64,000 nucleotides of DNA from Nitrospira sp. GTDB lineage: Bacteria; Nitrospirota; Nitrospiria; Nitrospirales; Nitrospiraceae. The stretch spans positions 1 through 64,000 of the forward strand of contig JALHPO010000001.1 in NCBI GenBank assembly GCA_022842445.1, written 5' to 3'. The notes under the pieces were generated by a model. That model saw only the letters and a program-made list of their open reading frames with translations, searched no databases and was not told the DNA's origin. Shown piece by piece: positions 7,943-16,306 of this stretch (position 1 is the stretch's first letter; each line of letters begins with the position of its first letter). The translations under genes and the position numbers were made by a program.

Positions 7943-9226
7943 ATGCACGATCCAAAATATCTCCGGGACAATCTGGACCTCATTCGTACGTCGCTGGGAC
8001 GGCGTGGACAGGATGTGCCTTGGGATGCAGTCCAGAAGCTCAGCGACGAACGGCGGACCTTGACGACACAGGTCGAGCAATTGAGGTCTGAGCTCAAGAA
8101 AGGCTCTGATGAGGTTGCACGGCTCCGCCGGGCCAAAGAACCGGCTGAAGCCGCCATGGCTGCCATGAAAGGGCTGGGCGACCGCATCAAGGACGTTGAA
8201 GATACCCTTCGGGGAGTTGAGGAAGCTCTGAGCGACCTTGCGCTCCGAATCCCCAACCTTCCTCATCAGACAGTCCCGGTCGGCAGCGATGCCTCCGACA
8301 ATGTCGAGGTTCGTCGATGGGGCACAGTCCCCTCCTTCACGGCTCCAGCCAAACCACACTGGGAAATCGGGGAAGCGCTCGGCATTCTCGACTTTGATCG
8401 CGCGGCGAAGATCGCCGGAGCCAGGTTTGCCGTTCTCAGCGGCGCCGGGGCGCGGATGGAGCGGGCACTGATCAACTACATGCTCGATCTGCATACCGGC
8501 TCTCATGGATATCGGGAAGTCCTCCCCCCGCTGCTGGTCAATCGACGGGCCATGACCGGAACCGGGCAACTTCCCAAGTTCGAGGACGATCTCTTTCGAC
8601 TGCGAGATGAAGATTATTTTTTGATTCCGACTGCTGAGGTACCGGTCACTAATCTCCATCGCGAGGAAATCCTGAGCGAAGACCGCCTGCCCATTCGCTA
8701 TACCGCGTATACTCCCTGTTTTCGACGGGAAGCGGGATCCTACGGAAAAGACACCCGCGGCCTGATCCGCCTCCATCAATTCAACAAAGTAGAGCTGGTC
8801 GCCTTTTCCACTCCCGATCGCTCCTACGAGGAGTTGGAGCGGTTGACCGGACATGCCGAGTTCATCTTGCAAAGTCTGAATCTGCCCTATCGCGTCGTGA
8901 CCTTGTGTACCGGCGATATGGGCTTTTCCGCCACGAAGACCTATGACATTGAAGTGTGGCTGCCGTCCCAGGGACAATATCGAGAAATTTCGTCGTGCAG
9001 TAACTTCGAATCCTTTCAAGCCAGACGAGCAAACATCAAGTATCGCCCCGCTGGTGGGAAAAAGGACACAAAGACTGAATTCGTCCATACATTAAACGGT
9101 TCCGGCCTCGCAGTCGGGCGAACGCTGGTCGCCATTCTTGAAAACTTTCAACAACCGGACGGATCGGTATTGATTCCCGAAGCGCTTCACCCGTATATGG
9201 GGGGGATACAGAAGATCCAGCCTTAG
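7943..9226 (+). CDS. serS: Seryl-tRNA synthetase
   Basis: 427 residues, the normal bacterial length. The N-terminal two-helix coiled-coil arm (about residues 25-105) binds the long variable arm of tRNA-Ser. The class II catalytic core shows motif 2 ([17 protein letters not shown]) and motif 3 ([17 protein letters not shown]), with the serine pocket region TAEVPVTN. It charges tRNA-Ser and tRNA-Sec with serine in the cytoplasm. A tRNA-Ser(UGA) gene begins about 40 bases after its stop on the same strand. Confidence 0.97.
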   Translation: MHDPKYLRDNLDLIRTSLGRRGQDVPWDAVQKLSDERRTLTTQVEQLRSELKKGSDEVARLRRAKEPAEAAMAAMKGLGDRIKDVEDTLRGVEEALSDLALRIPNLPHQTVPVGSDASDNVEVRRWGTVPSFTAPAKPHWEIGEALGILDFDRAAKIAGARFAVLSGAGARMERALINYMLDLHTGSHGYREVLPPLLVNRRAMTGTGQLPKFEDDLFRLRDEDYFLIPTAEVPVTNLHREEILSEDRLPIRYTAYTPCFRREAGSYGKDTRGLIRLHQFNKVELVAFSTPDRSYEELERLTGHAEFILQSLNLPYRVVTLCTGDMGFSATKTYDIEVWLPSQGQYREISSCSNFESFQARRANIKYRPAGGKKDTKTEFVHTLNGSGLAVGRTLVAILENFQQPDGSVLIPEALHPYMGGIQKIQP

Positions 9227-9266
9227 CCGGGTGGTTCAGAGCTGTCGCAGCAAGCACGCATGGTGC

Positions 9267-9356
9267 GGAGGGGTGACGGAGCGGTCGAACGTGCCGGTCT
9301 TGAAAACCGGAGATGGGGTAACTCATCCGCGAGTTCAAATCTCGCCCCCTCCGCCA
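9267..9356 (+). tRNA. tRNA-Ser (anticodon UGA)
   Basis: Acceptor stem GGAGGGG (9267-9273) pairs with CCCCTCC (9346-9352). The anticodon stem CCGGT/ACCGG encloses the loop CTTGAAA with anticodon TGA. A long class II variable arm follows, then T-arm GCGAG-TTCAAAT-CTCGC, discriminator G at 9353 and an encoded CCA at 9354-9356. The long variable arm is diagnostic for tRNA-Ser. Confidence 0.97.
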
Positions 9357-9461
9357 TATGGTTCCTCTGTTAGTCTCTGTCACATGGCGGACGTATCGTA
9401 CCTCCTGCTCGCATGAAACCTCTGCAAAGAGACATGTTCGTCTGTCCGCAAGCGGAGGCGC

Positions 9462-10292
9462 ATGAAGATTTTACAAACATGCTGGCATTGGTTTTGGCGG
9501 CAAAGCCGGCTGAATAAGATCATCATTCTCGGGCTGTTCGCCGTAGCAGTTCCGTTTGTCCTCCCCACGGTCGTGTCCTGGTTCAGACCAACGATCATCA
9601 AGGTGGGGGTCGCGTTCTACACCTATGAACGTGCCTCTTTCTCTGAAGGCATTGCCACAACCTATTTTTTCGAGAAGCGGAATCTGGTCACAAATTGCAG
9701 CCTGCGCCGAATTGAAAAGACGCAACCAACAGGACAAGTCCCAATAGCCAATCCGCAATCATGGGTGATCCTCAAGCTGTTGCTGGAAAATGCCTCGGAC
9801 CAGCATATTACACATCTCCGTCTGGGCGTCAGATCGCCGGCCCTAAGTCCGGCAACACAGCTGCTCACCTCACCGAATGTAGACGCGGCGGGACATATGG
9901 ATACGCCCTCACGCGACACCAGGCCGGTGTACATGATTTCTATTGCGGCCCTCCCTCCCGCAACCTCCACCGTCCTGAGTTTGCAAACTCCGATCGACGA
10001 TCGTCTACGCCGGTTTATCTATGAGGACCACCGTACAGTGACAATTCAGGTGCCCTTTGTATCGGCAGACCAGTTTCGGGAATACCCACCGATTGTCTCC
10101 CGTACGAATGCGCTTAAAATTTTAAATCGGGAGGGACTCTTGCGGACCGGAGACGACAGGGAAGCCGATGAGGCACTGACTGCTACGCTGATACCGCCCG
10201 ATAATTCCGGCGCAAGTAGCAGTAAAGTCACACCATATCAACTACTTCCAAAGTCTCGCACATGTGCTGAAGGAGAGGCAGGCATGTGGTAA
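9462..10292 (+). CDS. Membrane-anchored hypothetical protein
   Basis: 276 residues, not recognised. Residues about 19-42 form one transmembrane helix (IIILGLFAVAVPFVLPTVVS) preceded by a short basic/aromatic N-terminus, so most of the protein is expected outside the cytoplasm. The remainder is beta-rich by composition with a stretch WVILKLLLENASDQHITHL near residues 100-120. The C-terminal 40 residues are Ser/Thr/Pro rich and probably disordered. It stands alone between the tRNA and a hairpin. Confidence 0.65.
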   Translation: MKILQTCWHWFWRQSRLNKIIILGLFAVAVPFVLPTVVSWFRPTIIKVGVAFYTYERASFSEGIATTYFFEKRNLVTNCSLRRIEKTQPTGQVPIANPQSWVILKLLLENASDQHITHLRLGVRSPALSPATQLLTSPNVDAAGHMDTPSRDTRPVYMISIAALPPATSTVLSLQTPIDDRLRRFIYEDHRTVTIQVPFVSADQFREYPPIVSRTNALKILNREGLLRTGDDREADEALTATLIPPDNSGASSSKVTPYQLLPKSRTCAEGEAGMW

Positions 10293-10347
10293 CGATCCGC
10301 TGAACGTGTGGATCGTGATGGTCAAAAACCTAGACTTGAGCGAACCA

Positions 10348-10367
10348 TACCCCACTTTCGTGGGGTA
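10348..10367. terminator. Hairpin downstream of the membrane-anchored protein gene
   Basis: Perfect 8-base arms TACCCCAC and GTGGGGTA with a TTTC loop, 55 bases after the stop codon. No T-run follows, so it is only a possible terminator. The rest of 10293-10610 shows no gene. Confidence 0.4.
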
Positions 10368-10610
10368 GACTGACCTGCCTGGGGGTATAGCAGGGACACC
10401 ATTGTTTGTATTATCCTCACCCGTCCTGATAGGCATCAATTTGAATTCAGCGTCCGCCACCACATGTAGAGTTTGCATCTGATTGTATGGCGCCTGGGCT
10501 CGGTTGACGACTGTTCTATATTGACCAGTCTTTGCCCGAAGAAAATGCGAACATCCTACTTCTGACACCCACTACCCTCATCTCTGATTTCTTTCGAAGG
10601 GAAGAACATC

Positions 10611-10964
10611 ATGTCACTTCAGCTACACCGTCAAGTCGCAATCAACTGTATTCTCTCCAGAAAGAGCGAAGGCCTTCAAGGAGAAGGCTGTGTCTATGAC
10701 CTCTCAACCCCTCGCCAGCCGACGGCGGCTGCCGATACGTTGCAGCCCGGTGATCTTGTAAAACTCCGCCTGTGGATACCTGATGAAGACTCCCACATCT
10801 CAATTAATTTAGCGGAAGTGCAATGGGTCAAACCCAACTGCATCAAAGTCGATCTTCTCACTGTTGATCCTCCAGACCGAACGCGGCTCAATCAGTTTAC
10901 CGCTTCGCAAAACACTTTATCCCGTGCCGACAACGCCACGAGCCAGGTCCTCATCTGGTTTTAG
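10611..10964 (+). CDS. PilZ-like domain protein
   Basis: 117 residues. The pattern GEGCVYDLST near residue 25, then LQPGDLVKLRLWIPDE and a strand-rich middle ending in AEVQWVKPN, resembles a PilZ beta-barrel (DxSxxG-type loop, then L..G..v.l.l..P). PilZ domains often bind cyclic di-GMP, but the usual N-terminal RxxxR and the glycine after DLS are not well conserved here, so binding is uncertain. GAAGGGAAG before the ATG is a good ribosome binding site. No membrane segment is seen. Confidence 0.6.
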   Translation: MSLQLHRQVAINCILSRKSEGLQGEGCVYDLSTPRQPTAAADTLQPGDLVKLRLWIPDEDSHISINLAEVQWVKPNCIKVDLLTVDPPDRTRLNQFTASQNTLSRADNATSQVLIWF

Positions 10965-11000
10965 CCTCCATTATCCACGACCGTTTGTCACCCTTCGCCT

Positions 11001-11020
11001 CGGCTCAGGACAGTGAGCCG
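11001..11020. terminator. Hairpin downstream of the PilZ-like gene
   Basis: Perfect 7-base arms CGGCTCA and TGAGCCG around a GGACAG loop, 36 bases after the stop. No T-run follows. Termination is inferred from position. Confidence 0.4.
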
Positions 11021-11166
11021 TCAAACCGTATCCCGCTGACAACGATGCGGGCACACGCCTTCCATCGTGCGCTTCACGAGATACGAATGACGAAGCGTTG
11101 AACCGTACACCGCCAATTGTCGGATACAGCGCGCTGATTCAGATCGCACGCGCCGGCAGATCGAAT

Positions 11167-11319
11167 ATCCCCTCTTTCGTTTAATTGCACGCTACATCTA
11201 CGGTATTTCCAATTCGCTCCATGCGATTTACTCTGCACCCATGCAATCGAAGCGACTCAAGTGTCATTCAGCTTTCAGACGGGACATTGCGTAACGCCAT
11301 CATCGCTGGAGGACTGATA
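11167..11319 (+). repeat. Conserved leader, copy 1
   Basis: The non-coding region before the gene at 11320. From TTTCGTTTAATT at 11175 it matches the leader at 12276 with 36 of 41 identical bases by eye (shared CTACGGTATTTCCA), and the distance from this block to the start codon is 145 bases in both copies. It probably carries the promoter; no regulator site is recognised. Between the hairpin at 11001-11020 and this leader no gene is seen. Confidence 0.65.
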
Positions 11320-12054
11320 ATGCAAAAGCAGCTGGGCAGGATAGGAACCGTCAGACATCGATACGCAGGGCCACAGGCCCATAATTCGGGAGGCATACAA
11401 CTCGACGTCCCCTCAGCCCCTTGTGTAGCAGGCGAAAGCCGGGTTTGCATGTTCACCCCGGCCAGTCCCCCTGCCCTCAAAAGAACGGGACCTACGGAAG
11501 CTTCTGTGCTCAACACAGCCGGTATCGCTGGCATCGACGAACCGGCAACGACTTTGGAAACGTATCGAGAGTATGACATGAGGGAAGAAACGCAGGACAT
11601 CTCCGAGATCATGACCATGCCGTCTGTCGCGTGGCAGGCGTGGCGGGCGTATCGAACACACTCACGGGAAAGACAAAGCACCATACAGATGCTGGCGCTC
11701 AGCTGCGTCCTGCGCCCGGGTGATGTCGAACTTCGCTATATCACTCCCCTTCCAAAACTCGGCGTCTGTATTAGTGCTCCAGATGCTCAAGGTTCCCACG
11801 ACATGGAGTTCTCACTGTACCTTGAACCATCGCCCGGCGGGATGCGGGCACGAGGAACGCAAGTACTCCACTGGTTGCGACATGTATGGGCGACCAGGTG
11901 CATGCCGACGGTGCGGAGAGGTGTGGCAGCGGGAAGGCGGTGGTGGATCCTCTTGATCGCCCAAGTCTACAAAGCCAACTCCCAACAGCAAGAAGAGGCG
12001 GAGTCGGACGCAATCATCCGGCTTCTGAAGACCCAACGACTGCAGCCCTGGTAA
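11320..12054 (+). CDS. Unknown protein; fused and degenerate homologue of the small-protein pair at 12421-12913
   Basis: 244 residues from the ATG at 11320, chosen because GGAGGA lies seven bases upstream and because it matches the start of the second copy; the frame is open back to 11185. Residues 1-12 (MQKQLGRIGTVR) match the zinc-ribbon protein at 12421, but the Cys pairs that follow there are absent here. A central part (TMPSVAWQAWRAYRTHSRER, then VLRPGDVELRYITPLPKL) matches the protein at 12641. The C-terminal 90 residues are unique and include a hydrophobic WWILLIAQVY segment. The reading frame is intact, so it may be a real fusion or a decaying copy. Function unknown. Confidence 0.5.
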   Translation: MQKQLGRIGTVRHRYAGPQAHNSGGIQLDVPSAPCVAGESRVCMFTPASPPALKRTGPTEASVLNTAGIAGIDEPATTLETYREYDMREETQDISEIMTMPSVAWQAWRAYRTHSRERQSTIQMLALSCVLRPGDVELRYITPLPKLGVCISAPDAQGSHDMEFSLYLEPSPGGMRARGTQVLHWLRHVWATRCMPTVRRGVAAGRRWWILLIAQVYKANSQQQEEAESDAIIRLLKTQRLQPW

Positions 12055-12107
12055 GACATCATCGCCGCTAGTTATCCGAAAACTTGCCAGCCTTGGCCGG
12101 GAAGAAG

Positions 12108-12129
12108 CACCGGCGGTATCGCGCCGGTG
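12108..12129. terminator. Hairpin downstream of the first small-protein module
   Basis: Perfect 8-base arms CACCGGCG and CGCCGGTG around a GTATCG loop, about 50 bases after the stop at 12054. There is no T-run. Confidence 0.4.
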
Positions 12130-12267
12130 GTGAAACCATACCATTGTCACACACCCATGCCATGTTGAGAAATCAGCAGACCGCGACAACCCTGCTGTTG
12201 ACCGTAATGAGCCCTGCCGGCACACAGCGAATGTGAAATGCCTCCGCGTACACCGGCCCATACAGCT

Positions 12268-12420
12268 ATCCCCCCTTTCGTTTAATTTCATACTACCTCT
12301 ACGGTATTTCCAGTTCCCTGACATACGTTTATTCTCCCGTTATGCAGTCGGGCACATCCGAGCGCCGTTTCGACTTTCACATGCGGAATCATGCGACTGC
12401 TTCACTGGAGAGAACTGATC
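12268..12420 (+). repeat. Conserved leader, copy 2
   Basis: Second copy of the leader described before the gene at 11320. It shares TTTCGTTTAATT and CTACGGTATTTCCA and the same 145-base distance to the ATG. The stretch 12130-12267 shows no gene. Confidence 0.65.
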
Positions 12421-12621
12421 ATGCACAAGCAGCTCGGCAAGATCGGAACAGTCAGGCGGGAGGTTCATGGGAAGGCCTGCGCATTCTGCGGGGGATACAC
12501 GTACCAACTTGTCCTTCGCGCACCCGGCCTGGAGGAAGAATCCAGCTTGTTCGCCCGATGTAGCCAATGCCATCGCCCCCGAAACGTCGATGACAGTTTC
12601 GGGACAGTCTTATGGATGTAA
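12421..12621 (+). CDS. Small zinc-ribbon-like protein
   Basis: 66 residues, MHKQLGKIGTVRREV at the start, then two Cys pairs: ACAFCGG around residues 20-23 and RCSQCHRP around residues 49-52. This four-cysteine arrangement is expected to bind one zinc ion. GGAGAGA precedes the ATG. The start is supported by alignment with the first copy at 11320. The next gene begins 19 bases after its stop. No function is known; such ribbons often bind nucleic acid or protein. Confidence 0.65.
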   Translation: MHKQLGKIGTVRREVHGKACAFCGGYTYQLVLRAPGLEEESSLFARCSQCHRPRNVDDSFGTVLWM

Positions 12622-12640
12622 CCTGACCGACTGGAGAAGG

Positions 12641-12913
12641 ATGTGGACCATGCCCCTTAAAATCTGGCGTACATATCGACTGCGTGCGCAGCAAAAGCGG
12701 AAGGCCATGCAGATGCTTACCATCAGCGGAGTCGTTCGACCAAGCGCGGTTGAATTGCGCTACACGACCCCACTCATGAAAATGCGCATCTCAACCAGCT
12801 CCGCAGTGCTTCAACCCGTCGACATCACGAAACGCCCGGCTCTCCGGCGTGCATCCTCCGCTCCAAGGCAACCGCAACGGCTGCAACTCTTTCGTTGGTT
12901 CAGCAGGGCCTAA
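12641..12913 (+). CDS. Small basic protein, partner of the zinc-ribbon gene
   Basis: 90 residues from the ATG at 12641 with GGAGAAGG just upstream; an ATG nine bases later is an alternative. It is strongly basic and ends in an Arg/Gln/Ser-rich tail. Its core (IWRTYRLRAQQKRKAMQMLT, then GVVRPSAVELRYTTPLMKM) matches the middle of the protein at 11320-12054, which shows that the frame is under selection or recently was. Likely co-transcribed with the preceding zinc-ribbon gene. Function unknown. Confidence 0.55.
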   Translation: MWTMPLKIWRTYRLRAQQKRKAMQMLTISGVVRPSAVELRYTTPLMKMRISTSSAVLQPVDITKRPALRRASSAPRQPQRLQLFRWFSRA

Positions 12914-13053
12914 GCGCGCCTCGCAACATTCCACACATGCTCTTGTGCCTTCCCCAAGGGCTGAGGTAATATCACCCCTCGTCGCCGGCGCTTCCACCCG
13001 GCACTGTGATTTTCCGCCAATGCGGGCGTGATCTCCCTAAGCAACTGTGATGT

Positions 13054-13146
13054 GGAGAGGTGGCCGAGTGGCCGAAGGCAACGGTTTGCTAAACCGTCGT
13101 AGGGACAAAATCTCTACCGAGGGTTCAAATCCCTCCCTCTCCGCCA
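13054..13146 (+). tRNA. tRNA-Ser (anticodon GCU)
   Basis: Acceptor stem GGAGAGG (13054-13060) pairs with CCTCTCC (13136-13142). The anticodon stem ACGGT/ACCGT has loop TTGCTAA with anticodon GCT. A long variable arm, T-arm GAGGG-TTCAAAT-CCCTC, discriminator G and encoded CCA complete a class II tRNA. Confidence 0.97.
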
Positions 13147-13496
13147 CACAAGCTGATGAGTTGTTCCTGTGCGTCGGCTCATCCGTCATCTCTTTCTCCA
13201 CATCACCATTCATCACACCATCGTGTTTTAAGAAGCATGCAGAATGTTGTAGGTTTCGAGTTCCTGGTTTCGCGTGTTTGGATCATCTTTCCCAACAGTC
13301 CGACACATAAGACCGTAACTCGCAACTGTATTCCTCAACACGGCAGGCCCTGACAGCAGAGGCACCCATACCTCATGGGGGTTGTGCCGCATATTGCACA
13401 GTCTACACCAGATTTCTGTTGTAGGATTCCTGCACGTATCGTATTGTACGGGAAAGTGTTTATCTGGCACTCGCCTCTTACATGAAAGGATCATTG
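13147..13496. other. Intergenic region between tRNA-Ser(GCU) and the FKBP gene
   Basis: No gene or clear hairpin is seen; short open frames here lack ribosome binding sites and family features. No integrase or tRNA 3'-end duplication was noticed next to the tRNA. Confidence 0.5.
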
Positions 13497-14183
13497 ATGC
13501 GCACTTTCACCCTCAGCCTGAGCCTCTCGCTCTTTCTGGTTACCACGCCGGTCCTGGCGGCCTCGCAAGAACCGGGAACCGATGAACAAAAAACGTTATA
13601 CGCACTGGGGCTTGCCATCAGCCAATCTCTCGGAACCTTTTCTCTGAGCGACGCTGAGCTCGACATGGTAAAAGTCGGCATGACCGATGGTGTGTTGAAG
13701 CACACTCCAAAGGTTGATCTCCAGACGTACGGCCCAAAAATTCAAGCGCTTCAACAAGCCAGGACCGCCATCGTAGCTGAAAATGAGAAAAAAGCAGGGA
13801 CCGCCTATCTCACGAAGGCTGCTGCTGAGAAAGGGGCAACCAAAACCGAGTCGGGTGTTATCATCACCACGATGAAAGCCGGCTCAGGGGCAACCCCCAA
13901 GGCCACCGATACGGTAAAGGTCCATTATCACGGCACCTTGACCGATGGCACCGTGTTCGACAGTTCCGTCAAGCGGGGAGAACCTGCCACGTTTCCGCTC
14001 AACCAAGTGATCAAATGTTGGACCGAAGGAGTTCAGCAAATCAAGGTCGGTGGAAAGAGCCGGCTGGTGTGCCCGGCCGACTTGGCCTACGGCGATCGAG
14101 GATCACCTCCGGTCATCAAGCCAGGCTCCACACTGATCTTCGAAGTAGAACTGCTGGAAATCGTCGCCAACACGACCAAGTAG
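13497..14183 (+). CDS. Periplasmic FKBP-type peptidyl-prolyl isomerase (Mip/FkpA-like)
   Basis: 228 residues from the ATG at 13497, preceded by AAAGGA at seven bases. A signal peptide ending near VLAAS (about residue 22) is followed by the helical dimerisation-type N-terminal domain with KTLYALGLAISQSLG. A C-terminal FKBP domain from about residue 115 shows VKVHYHGTLTDGTVFDSS and LVCPADLAYGDRGSPP. It catalyses proline isomerisation and acts as a folding helper in the periplasm. It ends before a strong hairpin. Confidence 0.92.
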   Translation: MRTFTLSLSLSLFLVTTPVLAASQEPGTDEQKTLYALGLAISQSLGTFSLSDAELDMVKVGMTDGVLKHTPKVDLQTYGPKIQALQQARTAIVAENEKKAGTAYLTKAAAEKGATKTESGVIITTMKAGSGATPKATDTVKVHYHGTLTDGTVFDSSVKRGEPATFPLNQVIKCWTEGVQQIKVGGKSRLVCPADLAYGDRGSPPVIKPGSTLIFEVELLEIVANTTK

Positions 14184-14191
14184 CTAGCCTC

Positions 14192-14222
14192 CCGGCCGCC
14201 TCTTCAGTGAAGAGGCGGCCGG
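14192..14222. terminator. Strong hairpin after the FKBP gene
   Basis: Perfect 14-base arms (CCGGCCGCCTCTTC and its complement) with a 3-base loop AGT, eight bases after the stop codon. No T-run follows, but its length and position support a terminator. Confidence 0.65.
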
Positions 14223-14294
14223 CGATCTGTACGACCACTCCGGCCAATCCTATAGAGGCCGCTTCAACGCCATGTTTCACTTGTCAAAACGATT

Positions 14295-15602
14295 GTGAGT
14301 GAGCACGCTTCCTCGACTCATCTAACCTCTTCAGCCCCTCCCCGCACGCGCTGGTTGATCCTTGGACTCCTCTTTGCCATCAGCGTCGTCACCTATATCG
14401 ACCGCGTCAATATCTCCGTGACCGCGCGTCAGATGATGCCGGCGCTCGGCCTCACTGATCAGCAGATGGGGTTCATCTTTTCTGCCTTTGTGATCGGCTA
14501 TGCCTTGTTCCAAGTGCCGGGGGGATGGCTTGCCGACCGATGGGGCATTCGCATTGTCCTCACGGTCGCACTCCTCTGGTGGTCCTGCTTCACCGCATTG
14601 ACAGCAATGGCCGCCGCTTCTGATCTGGCCGGACTATTGGGAATTGTGGGAGTACTCGCCCTCACCAGATTTCTGCTCGGCGTCGGAGAAGCCACAGCCT
14701 TGCCCGCGTTCAATCGAGCCGTCACCGACTGGCTGCCTGCCCACGAGCGGGGCCTCGGCATCGGCATTGCCATCGGCGGAATCGGCATTGGCTCAGCCAT
14801 CACTCCACCTGTGACGGCCTGGATCATGGTGAACTTTGGGTGGCAGACCGCGTTCTTCGTCTCGGCTGCCCTTGGAATTGGGCTCGCGGCGATCTGGTGG
14901 CTCGTGGCACGAGACCGCCCGTCTGATCATCCCTGGGTGGCCAAACAAGGAACCGTTGCAACTGCGGCACACCTGTCTCTCAGACCTCCATCGATTCCCT
15001 GGACGGCATTGAGAAAGACGCCGACTGTCTGGTGGCTCGTGCTCAGTTACAGTTGCCTCGGGTACGTCGCCTACGTCTATATGTCCTGGTTCTATCTCTA
15101 TCTCGTCAACGTGCGTGGATTCGACGTCTTGCGGGGAGGCTACTTTGCATCGGCCCCATTCCTCGCCATGCTCGTGTCGTGCCCTCTGGGCGGATGGGTC
15201 ACTGATCGGCTGGCACTGCGCCGGGGGATTACGCAGGGGCGGAAACTCGTTGGTGCGGCGGGCATGACGTTGGCCGCCGCCACAATCGGACTCGGTGCCC
15301 TGATGGAATCGCCTTACCTGGCCATCGCCAGTCTGTCGCTCGGAGCAGGCTGGCTCTATTTCACAATCGGCGCCTACTGGTCCTCGACAAGCGATCTATC
15401 GAAAGCCCACGCCGGCAGCCTCTCAGGTTTGATGAACATGGGAGCCAATATCGGCGGCGCCATCTCACCGACTCTGACTCCCTGGATCGCCCAGCACTGG
15501 GGCTGGCCTGTCTCACTGGGAGTGGCCGCACTGATTGCCTTGATCGGCGGCATCCTGTGGCTCAATATCGATCCAGGAAAAGGGCTTCATCGTGAGGCGT
15601 GA
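14295..15602 (+). CDS. MFS transporter, ACS (anion:cation symporter)-like
   Basis: 435 residues with about twelve hydrophobic helices. The N-terminal half begins TYIDRVNISVTARQMMPALG, the hallmark of the anion:cation symporter group (hexuronate, glucarate, phthalate-type carriers), and the loop 2-3 motif reads GGWLADRWGIR. A loop of about 30 polar residues separates the two six-helix halves near residue 225. The substrate cannot be told from the sequence, but organic acids are typical of the group. The start is GTG at 14295 without a clear ribosome binding site. It stands alone. Confidence 0.85.
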   Translation: MSEHASSTHLTSSAPPRTRWLILGLLFAISVVTYIDRVNISVTARQMMPALGLTDQQMGFIFSAFVIGYALFQVPGGWLADRWGIRIVLTVALLWWSCFTALTAMAAASDLAGLLGIVGVLALTRFLLGVGEATALPAFNRAVTDWLPAHERGLGIGIAIGGIGIGSAITPPVTAWIMVNFGWQTAFFVSAALGIGLAAIWWLVARDRPSDHPWVAKQGTVATAAHLSLRPPSIPWTALRKTPTVWWLVLSYSCLGYVAYVYMSWFYLYLVNVRGFDVLRGGYFASAPFLAMLVSCPLGGWVTDRLALRRGITQGRKLVGAAGMTLAAATIGLGALMESPYLAIASLSLGAGWLYFTIGAYWSSTSDLSKAHAGSLSGLMNMGANIGGAISPTLTPWIAQHWGWPVSLGVAALIALIGGILWLNIDPGKGLHREA

Positions 15603-15660
15603 AACGTGAGGCGTTAGGCGAAACTCGATCGACCCCTCACGCCTTACCCCTCATCCCTTA
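15600..15660. repeat. Degenerate short intergenic repeat (GTGAGGCG/CCTCACGCC type), inverted pair
   Basis: GTGAAACGTGAGGCGTTAGG on the plus strand is followed, after a short spacer, by CCCCTCACGCCTTACCCC, which is nearly its reverse complement. The same word family recurs at about 54962-54995 and 56960-57110. Confidence 0.6.
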
Positions 15661-15705
15661 CTATCCCCATTGCCTCTTGAGCGTTATCCTTGCTAGGTTC
15701 ATAAA

Positions 15706-16227
15706 ATGACTATGCAATTTCAAAAGAAAGATCCCCGAGCCACCATCACGACGAAATTCGGTGAGATCGCGATTCGCTTTTATCCCGACGAAGCCCCGCG
15801 CCACGTCGAGAATTTTGTCAATCTCGCCAAGATGGGATTCTTCGACGGCACGACCTTCCACCGCATCGTACCCGGCTTTCTGATTCAGGGCGGCGATCCA
15901 TTCAGTAAACAGCCGGACCGCACCCTCCATGGCACCGGAGGACCCGGCTACTTTCTTCAGCCGGAACCGAACGACCGCCCGCACAAGCGCGGCGCAGTCT
16001 CCATGGCCAAAATGCCGCGCGAAAGTAACAGCACGAGAGATTTTAACGACAACGGTTCACAGTTTTTTATCTGTGTGGGAGAGAACAGCGGTCTGGACCG
16101 CCGCTATACGGTATTCGGCGAGGTGTTCCGTGGGCTCGATGTCATCGACAAGATTGTCTCTGCCGCCAGAGATCAAGCCGACAACCCGCTGGAGCCGATC
16201 ACGATGACGATACGAGTCAAAGAGTAG
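15706..16227 (+). CDS. Cyclophilin-type peptidyl-prolyl cis-trans isomerase
   Basis: 173 residues, single cyclophilin domain without signal peptide, so cytoplasmic. The catalytic Arg is in TFHRIVPGFLIQGGDP, and the domain also shows NDNGSQFFICVGEN and LDRRYTVFGEV. It speeds proline isomerisation in protein folding. It converges on the TcA gene at 16307 and marks the left border of the Tc toxin locus. A partial copy of its last 205 bases lies at 32679-32883, between the two Tc modules. Confidence 0.95.
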   Translation: MTMQFQKKDPRATITTKFGEIAIRFYPDEAPRHVENFVNLAKMGFFDGTTFHRIVPGFLIQGGDPFSKQPDRTLHGTGGPGYFLQPEPNDRPHKRGAVSMAKMPRESNSTRDFNDNGSQFFICVGENSGLDRRYTVFGEVFRGLDVIDKIVSAARDQADNPLEPITMTIRVKE

Positions 16228-16306
16228 GAGACGATCTGACAGCGACAGGGCCGTGTTACGCATCACTCAGCGCGTATCTTCCCCTCCCCATTGTGTCGAG
16301 CCACTA

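Noticed and set aside
11185..11319. N-terminal extension of the protein at 11320
   Set aside because: The extension overlaps the conserved non-coding leader, and the internal ATG has a good ribosome binding site and matches the paralogue start.
13054..13146. tRNA-Ser(GCU) as an integration site for a genomic island
   Set aside because: No integrase gene and no repeated tRNA 3' end were noticed in the following sequence.
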